DNA from: Aspidiotus rigidus | Lineage: Eukaryota; Arthropoda; Insecta; Hemiptera; Diaspididae | DNA length: 64,000 bases | Assembly: GCA_035079385.1 (NCBI GenBank) | Contig: JAVHKY010000047.1 | Coordinates: 1,922,001-1,986,000, forward strand | Direction of reading: 5' to 3' | In this document: positions 44,101 to 56,760 of the stretch, piece after piece | How the letters are laid out: each line of letters begins with the position of its first letter | Numbering within the stretch: the first letter of the stretch is position 1 | The notes under the pieces: model-generated | Seen by the model: the letters and a program-made list of their open reading frames with translations, nothing else | The model's database searches: none | Told to the model about the DNA's origin: nothing | Position numbers and translations under genes: made by a program

Positions 44101-45467
44101 TAGACCCTTAATTGTGACTCGGCCAACTGCATCCTGATAGCACGAAGTTTTATGATTGCTGTTATCAGTAAATCTAGTCTAGATCCTCTATGGTCCAAGG
44201 AAGCGCTTAAAGAAAATAAACGGCCGCGAATCTAAATTCGAGTAAGCTTTTGAAATTGAACTTGAACAAGCGTTCTGAATTCTCCAAAAATCGCTCTTTA
44301 CCTTACAAGGCTATGCGACCGAAAATCGACAAACGTTATACGATTTCTGCAAATAATCCAACGAAACGCTCCGATATAAATTCAGAAATATTTTCAATAT
44401 ATGAACGCATCGGAAAATGTTGATATGGGTTACGATCACGGACTCACGGCATTCCTTCATATGGTTGAAAACTGAACTGTCGAAACGCAACAAGTCCACA
44501 CACTCGAATGAAATAAGGTAAATTAACATTTCTTGAAAAAAAATTAGATCATAGACGTTGAGTACGTAACAGCTGAAATGACAGGAATCCACGTGTGCAC
44601 GTTTGCAGTTGCCACGACTCGTGAATACAGCTCTATCTTGCTCCGTCAGTTATGCCACCATTTACTTTTTGGACTCTCACCAATTTCTCGGTTGAGGTAA
44701 GAACAAATCGGCTTCATATATCAGCTCGTAGTTTCCTCGTGCGCCAGAAATTGCACCAATTTTTCATCCAACATTGTCAACTCTCTGATGATCTGATCAT
44801 TCAGTAAAAGTTATTTGTTTCAAAGCTTCGTACTTCGTATGATGTAGTCATTCTTCAATTTTTTTTGTTATTTCTGGCATTGAAATTTTTTCTCCCCTGA
44901 CCATCAACGCCTAAAACAAAATATTCCTCTCTCTTTTCGAAAAATATTTCCACTCGTATAAATTGAGTCTCAATCGTCCGGTTCCTATTTTGATCATTCG
45001 CAGATCTTTACGAGTTCTAAGGTAGTTCTTCCGAGTTCAAAGTAATGAAAACTCTGTAGACACGCGACAAATTTTATTTAGATTCAAAAAAGTAGAACGT
45101 TTCACAATTGCGTGTCATCCTTGCAAGTAAAAATTCTTGCGTGTGTGTAAGGCTCTCATTATTTAGCGGTAGCACGCAGAAGAACCTTGAATTCATATTA
45201 ACTCTTCACTCACTTTCATGTACAGAGAACAACTTCATCACCTTTTCCATTTCGATAATAAATGTCCGCTCGGTCTCTTCCGGGTTTCTGTAGCTCTGTT
45301 CAATTATCCACACAGAGTTATAACACTTCTCGACACCGAGTAACTTGGCTGTTCCATTCCTTCCCGAGGCTACTCAAAACTGTGGTGTTGGACGTTTGAT
45401 TTGTCACGTGTTGATACCGGTGTAGGAAAACTCAGTCTCAAAGGGAGGGTTCACGCTTCGTCCAAAA
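44101..45467. other. No recognised gene
   Basis: Short frames only. The last 20 bases or so (TTCACGCTTCGTCCA at 45450-45464) may be a primer binding site belonging to the candidate LTR that follows. Confidence 0.4.
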
Positions 45468-45821
45468 TGTTACGCAGGAATTCGTTTGTTGTGAGAGTCC
45501 AGGCACGTCGCAAGAGTCAATTTTTAATGTGTCTACACGACTTCTTTTATTTCTTTGAGATGTCTCTATACTAGAGTTGCGATGGGTGGGGGGCTCAGCA
45601 GTCCTCGCTCTCTCCCTAGAGTAGCAGATCTGACAGCATTTCCACAGCGTAAAATTGCCACTTTTTTCGGCAGAAGCGCGTGAAATGGCCACTCTTTTTG
45701 AGAAAATGCTAGCGTTTCTGCCACATTGGCCGTCCTAAACATGCTGTCTCAATTGTAAGTAGGGCTGAACCTACTTTTCTCTCAGTCTTTGACGGAGTAG
45801 TTATCTGTCGGGGGGCTGACA
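45468..45821 (-). mobile_element. Candidate LTR (minus orientation) with adjacent primer-binding-site-like sequence
   Basis: Read on the minus strand, the 354-bp block begins TGTCAGCCCCCCGACAG and ends GCGTAACA, giving the TG...CA ends of LTRs. Directly after it comes TTTTGGACGAAGCGTGAACC, which starts with TGG and could pair with a tRNA 3' end. No internal coding region is recognisable and no target duplication was found, so this may be one LTR of a truncated element. The Ty3/gypsy class is a guess. Confidence 0.4.
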
Positions 45822-48062
45822 GTCAATCTTCGAAGTTATTTGAATTAAAAGCGAAAAACTACTACGCACCCAACCTTTCGACGTGCTGTTTTGAAAGATA
45901 GAAACTAGGAAGGTAACCTTCAGCGATTTTCCCAAGTTTTTCATCGTACTTTATTATATTTACCGCTCACTTCGTCGAAAATGAACTTCAATAACTATAA
46001 CTTTTTCAGATGGTCCGCGAAGAAATGATTACCAATGAAACGCTCTACCGCTACAAAATGGACAAGATACGTAGTCTGAATCTCTCTCTTATACGCGTCG
46101 GTCGCATCGTTCGAAAAATTTGCGTCAGTCGACACGCGAGAGAGGAAAAAAATCTTTGAAATAAGATAGACACCGAAATCTCTCATCAGATGCTGTTTTG
46201 AATGAGCGAGCTTGTATTACTTCCTGTTTTCTATTTTGTATCTTTCTCGTTTATAGGAAGAAGAATGCCACTCGTATATATGCGCGCTGCATTGGCGGAA
46301 CTTCAAAAATTTTATGAAATTTAATAATTGGCTTATCAAACGGGGCCAAGACGCGCGAACAATTATTATTCTCGCCGACAACCGAATTCACCACATTCTT
46401 GGTAAAATTTTTAATTACATTTCTGATTAATGAAGTGCACACATATACCGTAATTATAACGCAGTTATAAATTTATTCGTTCGCCCGTCTAAATATACTG
46501 CTCTTCCGAGTCGGGAAGAAAAAGAAAGAAAAAAAAAAAAAAAATTCTAATGCTTTGCCAAAGAATGACCGTGATAGAAATCGTTCGCGTTCATTCGCGC
46601 TGCCAAAATACGAAATCAGCGTAACTGACAGTGACGAATACGATTCCTGGCCATTGTTCAAAATATTCGGTTCTTTTCCATCGAAAGCAAACAATGACCG
46701 ATTCTTGGCCGATAAACGAAAATTGTCGTCCCGGCGCGAAAGAATACGCACAAAATTTGGCGTCTTTGAAACGAGGCGAACGAACAGCGAGAGAACGAAA
46801 TTTTTTTCACAATCACAGACTTGGGGACATAATTATTTTCGCGGTCCTTAACGCTCATTTATATCAGTAGTTCACGTCGTCATTGAAAATCAAACGGTAT
46901 TAATTTACGATTTTTTTCAAGCGAGGACGTGGTGTAAATGATTGGTTGTCTAAGGAATGAGCAGAGTTCAACTGTTGAAGGTCACGGGCTCTCGATGATA
47001 AAATAACTGCGTTGCCGACGAATTCTCGACGAAGTAATGATAATAAAATCTCGAATCGTGATGAACTTGAAAGAGAGAGAGTGCTGCAGTGATAAGTAAG
47101 CACACGCGTTGGTGCTCAAAAATCGTTCAAAAATCATCGCCGTGAAAAATAATAATATTTTGAAAGTCGAAACAAAAAACTTTTCAGAAAATTATGGGTC
47201 TCGTCACACCAGTCACGCTAGAAACTGGAGAACTCTACAATTCTAGAATGCAGGTTCATTATAATTTCTCCGCACGAGTAGCTATACTTTTACATAAATG
47301 TGGTTTAGTCATCGAAGTCGTACATTAACCAAGTGTGATACTATGAACATAATTATGGCTTCTAAATATATAACAGGTAGTCCTTCCAATGAACGATGAT
47401 TATAATGAATATTCGGCCGTTACAGTTTACTCCAAAAATCTCACAAACTTTCTCAGAGTGAACATACAAAATGCTCGGTCGAAAATTTCAGGGATATAAT
47501 TTCTCTCATTCAAATAACAACAGTTTGCACCAATTGTAATAAGCACATATCGCAGGTGGTGCGTGCGAACAACATAGGTTAAAATTTCGAGATCCAGACA
47601 AAAGTATCAAATTTATAAGAAGATTTTTAAAATTTCCAGGACCTTGGAAAACCACTCTCGATTGGACGGAGAAATGAAACAAATACGAATCCAGATTACG
47701 AAAAATAAGGACTCAACAAAACCTCTATCATTAACAATTCTGGAAACTCACGTACTTACTTCATCTATATTATTCTCATTCATCACATCCCACAATAACG
47801 AAGAGTACCTAACTGGTTTCATGACACCAACTTTTCGACCTTCAGACGAATCTAATAAAAATGTAAATTTTGCCAATGTCCAAGACCTGATAACGTCATC
47901 ATGTTTCCGTAAACGAAAATATGAATAAATTTCTGATTTTGTATTTTAATTTACAAACTGTACACTTCGATAGGCCGACAAAACTTTTTGTAATAAAAAT
48001 CGTGGGAAAAACAACGCGAGTATTTCGCTTCAGTTTGATAATATGAATGCAAGCCTTTAAGC
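45822..48062. other. No recognised gene
   Basis: Unique-looking sequence with short frames, an A run near 46530-46543 and GA-rich stretches. No splice-supported frames were noticed. Confidence 0.4.
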
Positions 48063-48761
48063 CAGCGGTAATCAACCTTTTTGGATATGGGGCCACATAA
48101 AATGAGTTGAAAATTCTAGAAATGTTCATGGGTCCTAATTGTAAATCCTCTCGATGTGGCTGTTAAAAGCAATTTTATGACTGATTATTGTTCTACATAC
48201 CCAGACAAACAAATATAGCCTGTATGCCTATTTTTCTCACTCCCCGTTATCCAAGGTGCCACCCCCCAAAATTTAAAAAGCTCGTTTATCTCGAGAAATA
48301 TTGACTTTTTAAAAAAAAAGTTTTCAAACAAAAGTTGTTCCATTATATCTCTTCTACAACTTTACTTGTTATGAAAATTTCATTTTGAGCAATCCTCACG
48401 CTTTAAATTTGAAAAAATATAGTAAAAAAAACAAAGAATCATGTTTTTTACATTCTTAATGAGAAATTTCAAACATACAGTCAAATATATGATTACAAAA
48501 AATGTTTAGAATTCAATTTCCTTTTGAATGAGAAACAAGACAACTTCACCCCACCCCACCCTCATTTCAAAAGCTCCACCCCTCTCCCTCCTCTTACCTT
48601 GCAAACATCTTATTAATGATGAATTTTCAATAGAAAGTAATTTCTATGGTAATTTTACTGAAAGGGACTATTATACATCTGAGTTAATAGCTGTTTGATT
48701 CAGTTTACAAAGCCATTCTGATAAATAGTACAATTATTTTTAACTTATGATTATTTTTACT

Positions 48762-50383
48762 TTATTTCCCATGAATTCTTTTCTCAAAATCTTCTAGGTC
48801 GCCGTTCTTGTTGTCGTTGTTGTCACATTCTGCATTATACGTGCAAAGTTGAGAGCAGTTCATTTTATTTCTGAAGCACCGACACTTTCCCAAACACTTC
48901 TTTCGACATCTGCATTTAATCAATTCAATTGCAGCTAAAGGAGCTGGATTTTTGGTTGTAGTTTTTGCGTTGTAGTTACCATTGGGATCAACATCCCAAC
49001 CATAGTCTTTGGGATCAAAACCAACAAACGCCAAACTTTCTGTCAAGTGACTTGATATGTAAGAGATGTAGTTTGCCCTTTGGACGTGTTGCTCAAATGC
49101 GGAAGTAGAGGGAGGCAAATTTTCAGCCTTGCAACTTTTGTTGGAATAGAGATACCACCTCAACTCTCCCAACGTATTTATTTTGTGGTTTTTGTACATT
49201 TGACACAACAATTATTGTAAATTTTCATAACAGATGGGTTGTAATAGAGCATTGTACAGGTTGTTCAAACAACATAATTTGCTTTCCTCAGCCTGGAGAT
49301 GAAAAGCAAAACACCAATCTTTTGTTTTTCCAAAAAACTTTACACTCACATTGGTCCTGGTGAATGCATGGAAAGTCAGAAAAGTTTGGCATCAAGGTTT
49401 TCCCAGGCTTGCGCAAATAGGACCTAAGGGGATGGTTTGATGATTCTGACCTGATCCTTACAGTACAAATATATTTCTCGGAAGACATTTTTCATAAAAA
49501 TGAATTAAGAGTATTAAAACATTGGTATCTGATAACATCACGGTAATAGAAGCGTCTTTTTTCACAGTTGAAGCATGCAAAATGATAAGTGTGTCAGCTT
49601 CTTTGTGTCTGTGGATTCTCAAATTCTTTGGTATGTTACAATTTCCTTTGGTCAAATTTTTGTATGTTACCATAATTGTTTTTTTGGTCTGTGGCAAAGT
49701 ATTAAAGTATTCCATAACTTCAGAAACAATAAGCTGAATAAGTTCTTTTTTTGATTGAAAATGATTGAACAGATCCTTGAATGAAATATTTTTAATATTA
49801 CTTGCTAGTGTTTGTAGTAAGTTGAAATTCTGCGCGCTCTTTTCCTTCTAGTGAGGTTTTTTAAAGAATTTGGAATGTATCTGTCAAATACAAGTCACAC
49901 TTCTTCAAAATTTTGAGTAATTTGAACCAATTTTTGTAAAAAAGCTGATAAAAAATCCTTCATAGTTATCATTTGGTCAGTTTGTATAAACCAAGGCCAT
50001 ACTATTGATTATTATGACTTTTTTACTAAAGCATTCAACAATTGAAGAATTTTGAGATGAACCAGAAGTAGTAGATATCTCGCATTGCCTTTTTAATTAG
50101 ATCTTCTAATTTATAAACCATTTTGGATTTATCAGAGGCTGAGAGTAGAGATCCATTGCTAGCAATAAAGATTGAGGTATCACACTGAACTTAAATTGCA
50201 TTATATAGCTTCTTTTATATCCAGCTCAGGGCATTTCCTTGCAGCAATAACAAATCTTTGAAGAAGTTTCCTTTCCTCCTTAATTTTAATGACGTCATCC
50301 TGAACTTTAACTTCTTGTACAAAATTTTTCTTAGAAAATGTCTTTAATTTTTGATCCCAAATTGAAAGAGTTCCCTCATTCAA
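48762..50383 (-). pseudogene. Transposon-associated gene with HxEADT motif and CXC cysteine-rich tail
   Basis: Minus strand, in pieces. 50383-50201 gives a basic and acidic helix-rich segment ending RKCPELDIKEAI. After a gap, 49715-49458 gives RIHRHKEADTLIILHAST and later SDTNVLILLIHFYEK. The HxEADT...DTDVxxLL pattern recurs in a family of animal mobile-element-associated proteins, probably a nuclease-like fold. 49488-49288 continues the protein and 49211-48762 (149 codons) ends with KCRCRKKCLGKCRCFRNKMN then CSQLC and ECDN, a CXC/tesmin-like cysteine array that may bind zinc or DNA. Frame changes and stops between the pieces show decay. The superfamily is not identified. Confidence 0.5.
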
Positions 50384-50404
50384 TCTTTTTTTTTTAACAA
50401 AAAA

Positions 50405-50650
50405 GACTTTGGTTGGGATGTTGATCCCAATGGTAACTACAAGGCAAAAACTACAACCAAAAATCCAGCTCCTTTAGCTGTAATTGAATTGATTAAATGC
50501 GGATGTCAAAAGAAGTGTTTGGGAAAGTGCGGGTGCTTCAAAAATAAAATGAACTGCTCTAAACTTTGTGCGTGTAATGCAGAATGTGACAACAACGACA
50601 ACAAGAACGGCCACCTGGAAGATTTTGAGAAAAGAATTCATGGGAAATGA
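50405..50650 (+). pseudogene. Inverted copy of the CXC cysteine-rich tail
   Basis: The frame from 50405 to TGA at 50650 is open for 81 codons without a start. It encodes a close variant of the minus-strand tail (KCGCQKKCLGKCGCFKNKMN, then CSKLCACNAECDN), keeping all the cysteines and even having one more (CAC for CTY). It is part of the right arm and lacks the upstream part of the gene. Confidence 0.65.
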
Positions 50651-51498
50651 CGTAAAAATAATCATAAGTTAAAAATAATTGTACTATTTATCAGAATTGC
50701 TTTGTAAACTGAATCAAACAGCTATTAACTCAGATGTATAATAGTCCCTTTCAGTAAAATTACCATAGAAATTACTTTCTATTGAAAATTCATCATTAAT
50801 AAGATGTTTGCAAGGTAAGAGGAGGGAGAGGGGTGGAGCTTTTGAAATGAGGGTGGGGTGGGGTGAAGTTGTCTTGTTTCTCATTCAAAAGGAAATTGAA
50901 TTCTAAACATTTTTTGTAATCATATATTTGACTGTATGTTTGAAATTTCTCATTAAGAATGTAAAAAACATGATTCTTTGTTTTTTTTACTATATTTTTT
51001 CAAATTTAAAGCGTGAGGATTGCTCAAAATGAAATTTTCATAACAAGTAAAGTTGTAGAAGAGATATAATGGAACAACTTTTGTTTGAAAACTTTTTTAA
51101 AAAAGTCAATATTTCTCGAGATAAACGAGCTTTTTAGATTTGGGGGGTGGTACCTTAGAAAACGGGGAGTGAGAAAAATAGGCATACAGGCTCTATTTGT
51201 TTGTCTGGGTATGTGGAACAATAATCAATCATAAAATTGCCTTTAACAGCCATACCAAGCTGACGGGTTTTTCTCTACAATTGGGATCCTACTTAGCAGT
51301 AAAATATGGAAAAGAAAGCACACAATTTCATGTCCTCTACCCATTAAAAAGTTACAAATATTGCTCACTTCTTAATCATCAAGTTTCTTGCTATTTTCAT
51401 TTTCCCCTTTTTTCCCTCTTTTTTTATTTTTTTTTACTTTTCCTCTTATTTGTTTATTTCTTGTTAGGGACTCGCGGGCCGTAGGTTGAGCACCTCTG

Positions 51499-52224
51499 CT
51501 ACGCAAACAAACAAATTAAAATTGTGTTTTGTTCCTTTTTCGAATATTACACTGAGATGAGAGAATTTTTACTTCTTCTCCTGTATTTTTGAATACATTT
51601 TTCAAGTGACTTCAATTAATTGACCAAGAAGAACGATTAAAAAGCTCATGAGTGATGTTAGAAACGTTTTTTGGCTTATCTAATACAATCCGTCTCAAAA
51701 GTGGTTCATTCTGCATTCAGTTATTTCAATTAAAATAATACCGACATGAGACTATTTAATTAGCGCTGAGAAGGAGAGGTGCTGAGTAAGGATTCGCAAG
51801 GCCAAAATTTTCAACTCGCTGATAAAGTCACAGGGTGAACGTGACTTTGACCTATTTCAAGTTCTGAGCCAATTTATAACCCATAGTATATATGAATTAT
51901 AGATACTATCTATGCTATAGTATAGAAAGAGCCTCGATAAGCACACAAGTCAGGCTAAGATTCCGGGGGTTTGGGCCTCACGAAGCAAAGGCTATGCTAA
52001 GACTCTGCAGACATAGCTTATAATATTTGTTTACATTATACATCGAGCAGTCTCGAATATAGGCTATTGAAGGCTAGTTTCTTATAATAAGGGATATATC
52101 AACTGAAGGAGGATAAGAAGGTCTGATAGATGATATCATCAGAGAGGCTGGCCCCGTCGTCGGGGATGCGTGGTCTTGACGTCTTGATTCAGGCCTACAA
52201 GAGGTTTACGGTTCGCTCTATTTT
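51499..52224. repeat. Unassigned sequence with diverged CTAGTAT-type repeat at about 51880-52210
   Basis: TATGCTATAGTATAGAAAGA and AGTCAGGCTAAG recall the dispersed repeat at 55.8 and 60.8 kb. Sequence before 51880 shows nothing recognisable. Confidence 0.3.
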
Positions 52225-52540
52225 AACAGGGAACCTATTTTACGGGGGGTGAAAATTTTCGTCAGGTGCTGGCCATCATCCTTTTTGCTCCCCGAGGCGG
52301 CGAGAGCTCTGACCGACTTTAAGGACTTGACAACATTTCGACCTTCGCTTTCTATCCATGACTGTAGGACTTGTGAAAATCTCGACCTTCAATCTCTGTA
52401 CAATATGTGGGTTCTGAATTGTAGTTCTCAAAGACGCGGAGGCTCTCTTTTGAGAAATTTTAACCATGAAGATATACTTGGTTTTTATTTACTTTAGAGA
52501 CTTGGACTGACCGATTGCAGGGACTTGAAAAATCAATTTT
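52225..52540 (+). repeat. Diverged copy of the minisatellite-bearing element
   Basis: AACAGGGAACCTATTTTACG and a G run at 52225-52250 match the cap. Degenerate units follow (GGACTTGACAACATTTCGAC, GGACTTGTGAAAATCTCGAC) in the same orientation as the copy at 61332. Confidence 0.6.
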
Positions 52541-55500
52541 TGTAGGGATATTTTAGTCTCCGAATCTGGTAACCTATGTACAATACTTCGTTTTTTTATT
52601 TCTCTCTCTCATCAACTTTCGATCACCTTAATCAGAATCGTGGTAATTGATGCACCTTTCCGTTATCCCCATCATATCGGAGGTAGATTTTCAATATACT
52701 ATGAAATTTTTTTGATCTCAAGTTCAACCCCTAGCAATTTCATTAATATTTAAAATATTCATTAGGTATTGTATACCACCAACTCAACACAAAAGTTCAC
52801 ATAATGTTAAAAGCAATACGTGATAATGACAGCGCTAGGCCAATATTGTTGAAGGCCTATATATTTTTCCAATTAAATAGACTTACGTGGGATGAAAAAG
52901 AAATGATGATACAGGAGCAAAGAAAAAAAAAAAACTCGTTTATCATGAAAGCAAGAGGAGTAAGTGAAAAGACGTACAAAATACATAGAAAAAGTGATAT
53001 TATTGCGAACGAAGTACGGAAATGAAAGAACCTTTGTTCCTGCCATCAACCATTCTTTCTTTTTTGTATGATAGACTACACACACGCTGACGACTGTAGA
53101 AAAGTATTAAGGTGGGGACGAGCATACAGAATAGTATTTCGTTACAATGTAAGTCTCGAAAATAGTGCCATCACATTCCACGCGCACCCAAAGAAGATAC
53201 CGCAGGGTTTTCAACTGGGAGAGAGAGAGAAACGAGGAAAAAAGGAAAAAAAAAAGAAGGTCGTTGAAGTTCCAAAACTGGGGTGAATTCCGAGCACGTT
53301 TAACGAGTACGCGAGAGAATGGTTGAAGAGAGGATGGGGTACAGCTCGTATAACTCAGAAACGAGTATAGGTCCTATCATAGGAAAGGCGGGGCAGGAAG
53401 AGACGACGACCGAAGCGGTAGCAAAAGTAATATCTTTACCCCGACTGCGAACGCGAAGGGTGTGGTGTATATCGAGTCAGCGAGGGAAATTCACGGAGGA
53501 CGAAGAAAGTTTACATCTGGGGCCGCAGCGATAAAAATAACATTCGGTCTCTCTTTTCCTTTCTCTTTCTCTCTCTCTCACTCGCTCGCGAACAACCCTC
53601 CCCATTCAAAAGTTACCATGTTTAGAATATTCATTATTCACCTGTCCTAATCCCTTCAGGACTACCGAAAATACGTAGGAAAAATTAAGCCTTTTTCGAC
53701 AACCGAACTTACAAGTAAACATACACTATTGACTGCACTACAATTCGTGCCGGAGATGGTCAAGCGACAAAGCCGACAAAATAAAACAAATTAGTACACT
53801 GGCACTGTCCCGACGTTTTATTGATTTATTCTTCATTCGATTGTCTGAGGAGGGTGAATGAACATTCGTTCCGTCTGTTTGAAGTATAATATTTCAAACA
53901 AACCTCTGAAATCTGAAAGAGGAATTTGCATCATTCTCGCATTCATTATTTCAAGAAAACTCCGAAGTCTTCATCAACTCCTCTTATCCTTGTAACTACG
54001 CATGGATAGTTGAAGAGTCGTTTACCTGACAGTTTTTATTGAGTCGAGTTCAGTCAATTAACATCTGGAAGAATCTACTGCTTCTGTATAAGAGCACGCA
54101 ACTATAGAATCACCTGTAATTAAATATATGCAGCACGTAAAATAAGATTATCGAGCCTGGTGGGCGGAGAGCTTGTGGCAAAGAACTCTAAAACACTGCC
54201 AAAAAATATTCGTGACATGAAAAACGAGGGTACGAGAAATCGCGAAAATTCTTTAATCGTATGAAATTCGAATGGAAAAACCCGACGTTTTTGAATACGT
54301 AAGGCGTACAAAATATTCTTCCAATTTTAAACTATACGGTCTTGCAGCTTTCCCAGTAGAATGTTTATATCATGTTAATCGAGTTGAAATTCAAGAAATA
54401 AATTCAGATATATTGCTTCGAGGAAAGTAATGGAAAAAATGTCAACTAATTACCGAGAATTTTGAACTTCGGCTTCCTAAACATACCAACGTGTATATAT
54501 ACGTGAGATTTTGTATTTTTTCTTCTTTCTATTTTTTTATGAGCCCGATACAGAATAAAAACCTTCGCTTCTCTAACTGGTTCAACAAGTTTTTGAGAAC
54601 GGATTGGCGGAGATCGTCCAACAGATAAATCGAGACGTTACGAGTACCAAGTTCCAACAGTTCTACATATTCTGTGAAAGCATACACATGCTGATCAAAA
54701 AAACTAGTTCTTTTTTTTTTCTCTATTTATTGCGCCAATTCCTCTTTGCCATTTTTACGACAGGAGCAATAATCATAGGTCATGAAAAAACTACACGCAG
54801 CAAAAACAAAATCCGTATTTGTATCGCTACAGAACTATTAGCGTTTGACTGCACGGGTAGGAATGAAAGTGAATTTTTATGTCTGAAGAGCGCGAGCACA
54901 TTTACCTTTAATGAGAAATTTTGTACGAAGAAAGGTGTCGTAAGTTTCATACAAAGGAAAGATGAAGGAATTGTACGAACAGCGATACAATAGTTTAATC
55001 ACATTATGAAGCACAGCCAAAAACTGATTTATTGGCAAGAGAATAACGTCCGGAGATACCGTTTGAGTCACGTAATTGCTCAAGAATTGAAAGACTTCAC
55101 TCACATTATGAGGATGATGAGTTCGCTACATTGAGAACATATCAAACTCGAATGAGATGAAATTCAACTTCAACTGTTCCTAGAATGAGTGACCGAGCAA
55201 TGAACTCGATGTTCTGTTAATAATGGGGCCCAAAATGAAATTGTTCTCGTGTCTTATCTGTTCCAATAAAAAGTATACATCAAGAGCGATAGATAAGAGC
55301 TCGAGTCAGATATTCAGACTGGCGAGTCTTGAATATTTTCGCCAATGACAAGAGAGAGTTGTTTTCAAATACACTTCATACAAAATCCATCATATCGGAA
55401 AAGATATTGATGGTACTTCAAATTAACTTCAATAAAAAACACTTTTACTTCTTTATATGTATTGGAGAACAGTAGTAGTTCTGTAGGTTAGGTGTATGTC

Positions 55501-55789
55501 AGTGTGGGAAAGAGATCGATGATATAAGGGAAGTAACATAATCCATTACATCATGGTCAAAAGTTCCAGCTTTCTGGAAAGTTCCTTAGGCTAGAATTGA
55601 ATTTATTCCCTGCTTACAGAGAAGTTATTCAAGTGCAAATCAAAGAAGGAACCATGATACAGAAGCTGAAACGTCTCCTCCAGAGATTTGCTCCATTTTC
55701 CACACTTTGATATCGATATCTTGATTTCAGCGATCACATTGAATCGATTCTTCCGACCATATAGTGATGTACTCTCCACCAGTATCCCT
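52541..55789. other. No recognised gene
   Basis: A 129-codon plus frame (54604-54993) contains one hydrophobic stretch (LRQFLFAIFTTGAIIIG) but no recognised domain, and is not called as a gene. CT-rich sequence lies near 53555-53590. Confidence 0.4.
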
Positions 55790-56760
55790 TACTAGCTCAG
55801 TAGAAACCTAGTATTCTGTATGTTAGGCTAATCAGCCTCTCCCGGAGCTTAATCACTCCACTCGTTTGCTCTTTTTCCAAGCCTAGTACAGTTCTGGTAA
55901 ACTGTATTGGGCTAAGGGTCTGAAATAGGTCAAGGTCACGAGTAAAGTCCTCAAGCGTGACAATATCTCATATGTTTGTAAAATTGAGACAGCAAAGACA
56001 AAATTTTCCAACTCCCGGAAGTAGGTCATAATTACTGATGATGTCATCAAACGTAACAAAAACCGTGACAGTTTTTACGGGATCAGTCGTACTAAAACCT
56101 CGTCAAAAACCCGTTAGTTCTTCGTAACGGTTTGTGCAGGAGTGGTCACAGTCTTCCAGTCAAGTCTAGTAATGTTAGTTAAGCTCTAAATAGTCTAGTG
56201 TACTGTACTTCACTTCAACTCTCTAAAGTAGGTCAAGCTTACTGATCATGTCATCAGGCAAGATGTAACCAGCCATCAAAAACTGTGAGAGATTCTTATG
56301 ACGGTTTTTTCAGGGCTAGTTCCAGCCAAAAACCGTTAAAGTTTTTTGTAACGGTTTTTGCGAGAGTGGTCCCAGTCGTACGAGCACATAAAATGTCAAG
56401 TGTATTAATGTTGGACCCAGAATAGTCTAGCACACTATATGTTGGGTCAAGTACCTAAAGTAGGTCAAGGTTACTGATAACGTCATGAGGCAAGATGAAG
56501 AAACCGTGACGGTCACGAATTTCAGGAATAGTTCCAGTTTCAACCGCCACAAAATCGTGACAGGTTCTTATGACGGGGTTTTCCGCAGTAGTCCCAGTTA
56601 AAAATCATCAAAAAACCGTGACTTTTCCTGACAATTTTTCCGAGTGTAATCCCAGTCTCATAGCCATACTGTTTCTCCCAGGAATAATCCCAGTCAGAAA
56701 TATCACGAAAAACCGGGACATTTTTCCGTGACGGTTTTTTCAAAAGTAGTCTCAGTCTTC
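55790..56760. repeat. Degenerate tandem repeat of about 220-235 bp with AACCGTxACGGTT hairpins
   Basis: AAGTAGGTCA followed by TTACTGAT and a GTCATCA-like box recurs near 56006, 56225 and 56458. Between these lie repeated inverted motifs such as AAAAACCGTGACAGTTTTTA, GTAACGGTTTTTGCGAG and GTGACGGTTTTTTC and the phrase GAGTxGTCxCAGTC. The 5' part (55790-55930) has the CTAGTATTCTGTATGTTAGG sequence seen at 60.8 kb. Non-coding. Confidence 0.65.

Larger units (their letters stand above)
48063..51498. mobile_element. hAT-ended element with arms of about 0.9 kb in inverted orientation
   Basis: The left end CAGCGGTAATCAACCTTTTT and the reverse-complemented right end CAGAGGTGCTCAACCTACGG share the CAGxGGTxxTCAACCT pattern of hAT ends; no matching octamers flank them. 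Inside, about 48130-49009 and 50404-51300 are inverted copies at high identity. The arms include both non-coding sequence (for example CCCAGACAAACAAATATAGC) and the 3' end of a gene. The unique centre (49010-50403) holds the rest of that gene on the minus strand. Either an element duplicated its own end in inverted orientation or two adjacent copies recombined. Confidence 0.65.

Noticed and set aside
48055..51506. 8-bp target duplication around the long-armed hAT-ended element
   Set aside because: CTTTAAGC and CTACGCAA do not match; only the ends support the boundaries.
54604..54993. 129-codon plus-strand frame with a hydrophobic segment
   Set aside because: No homology recognised; the composition follows the local AT-rich DNA and no splice signals stand out.
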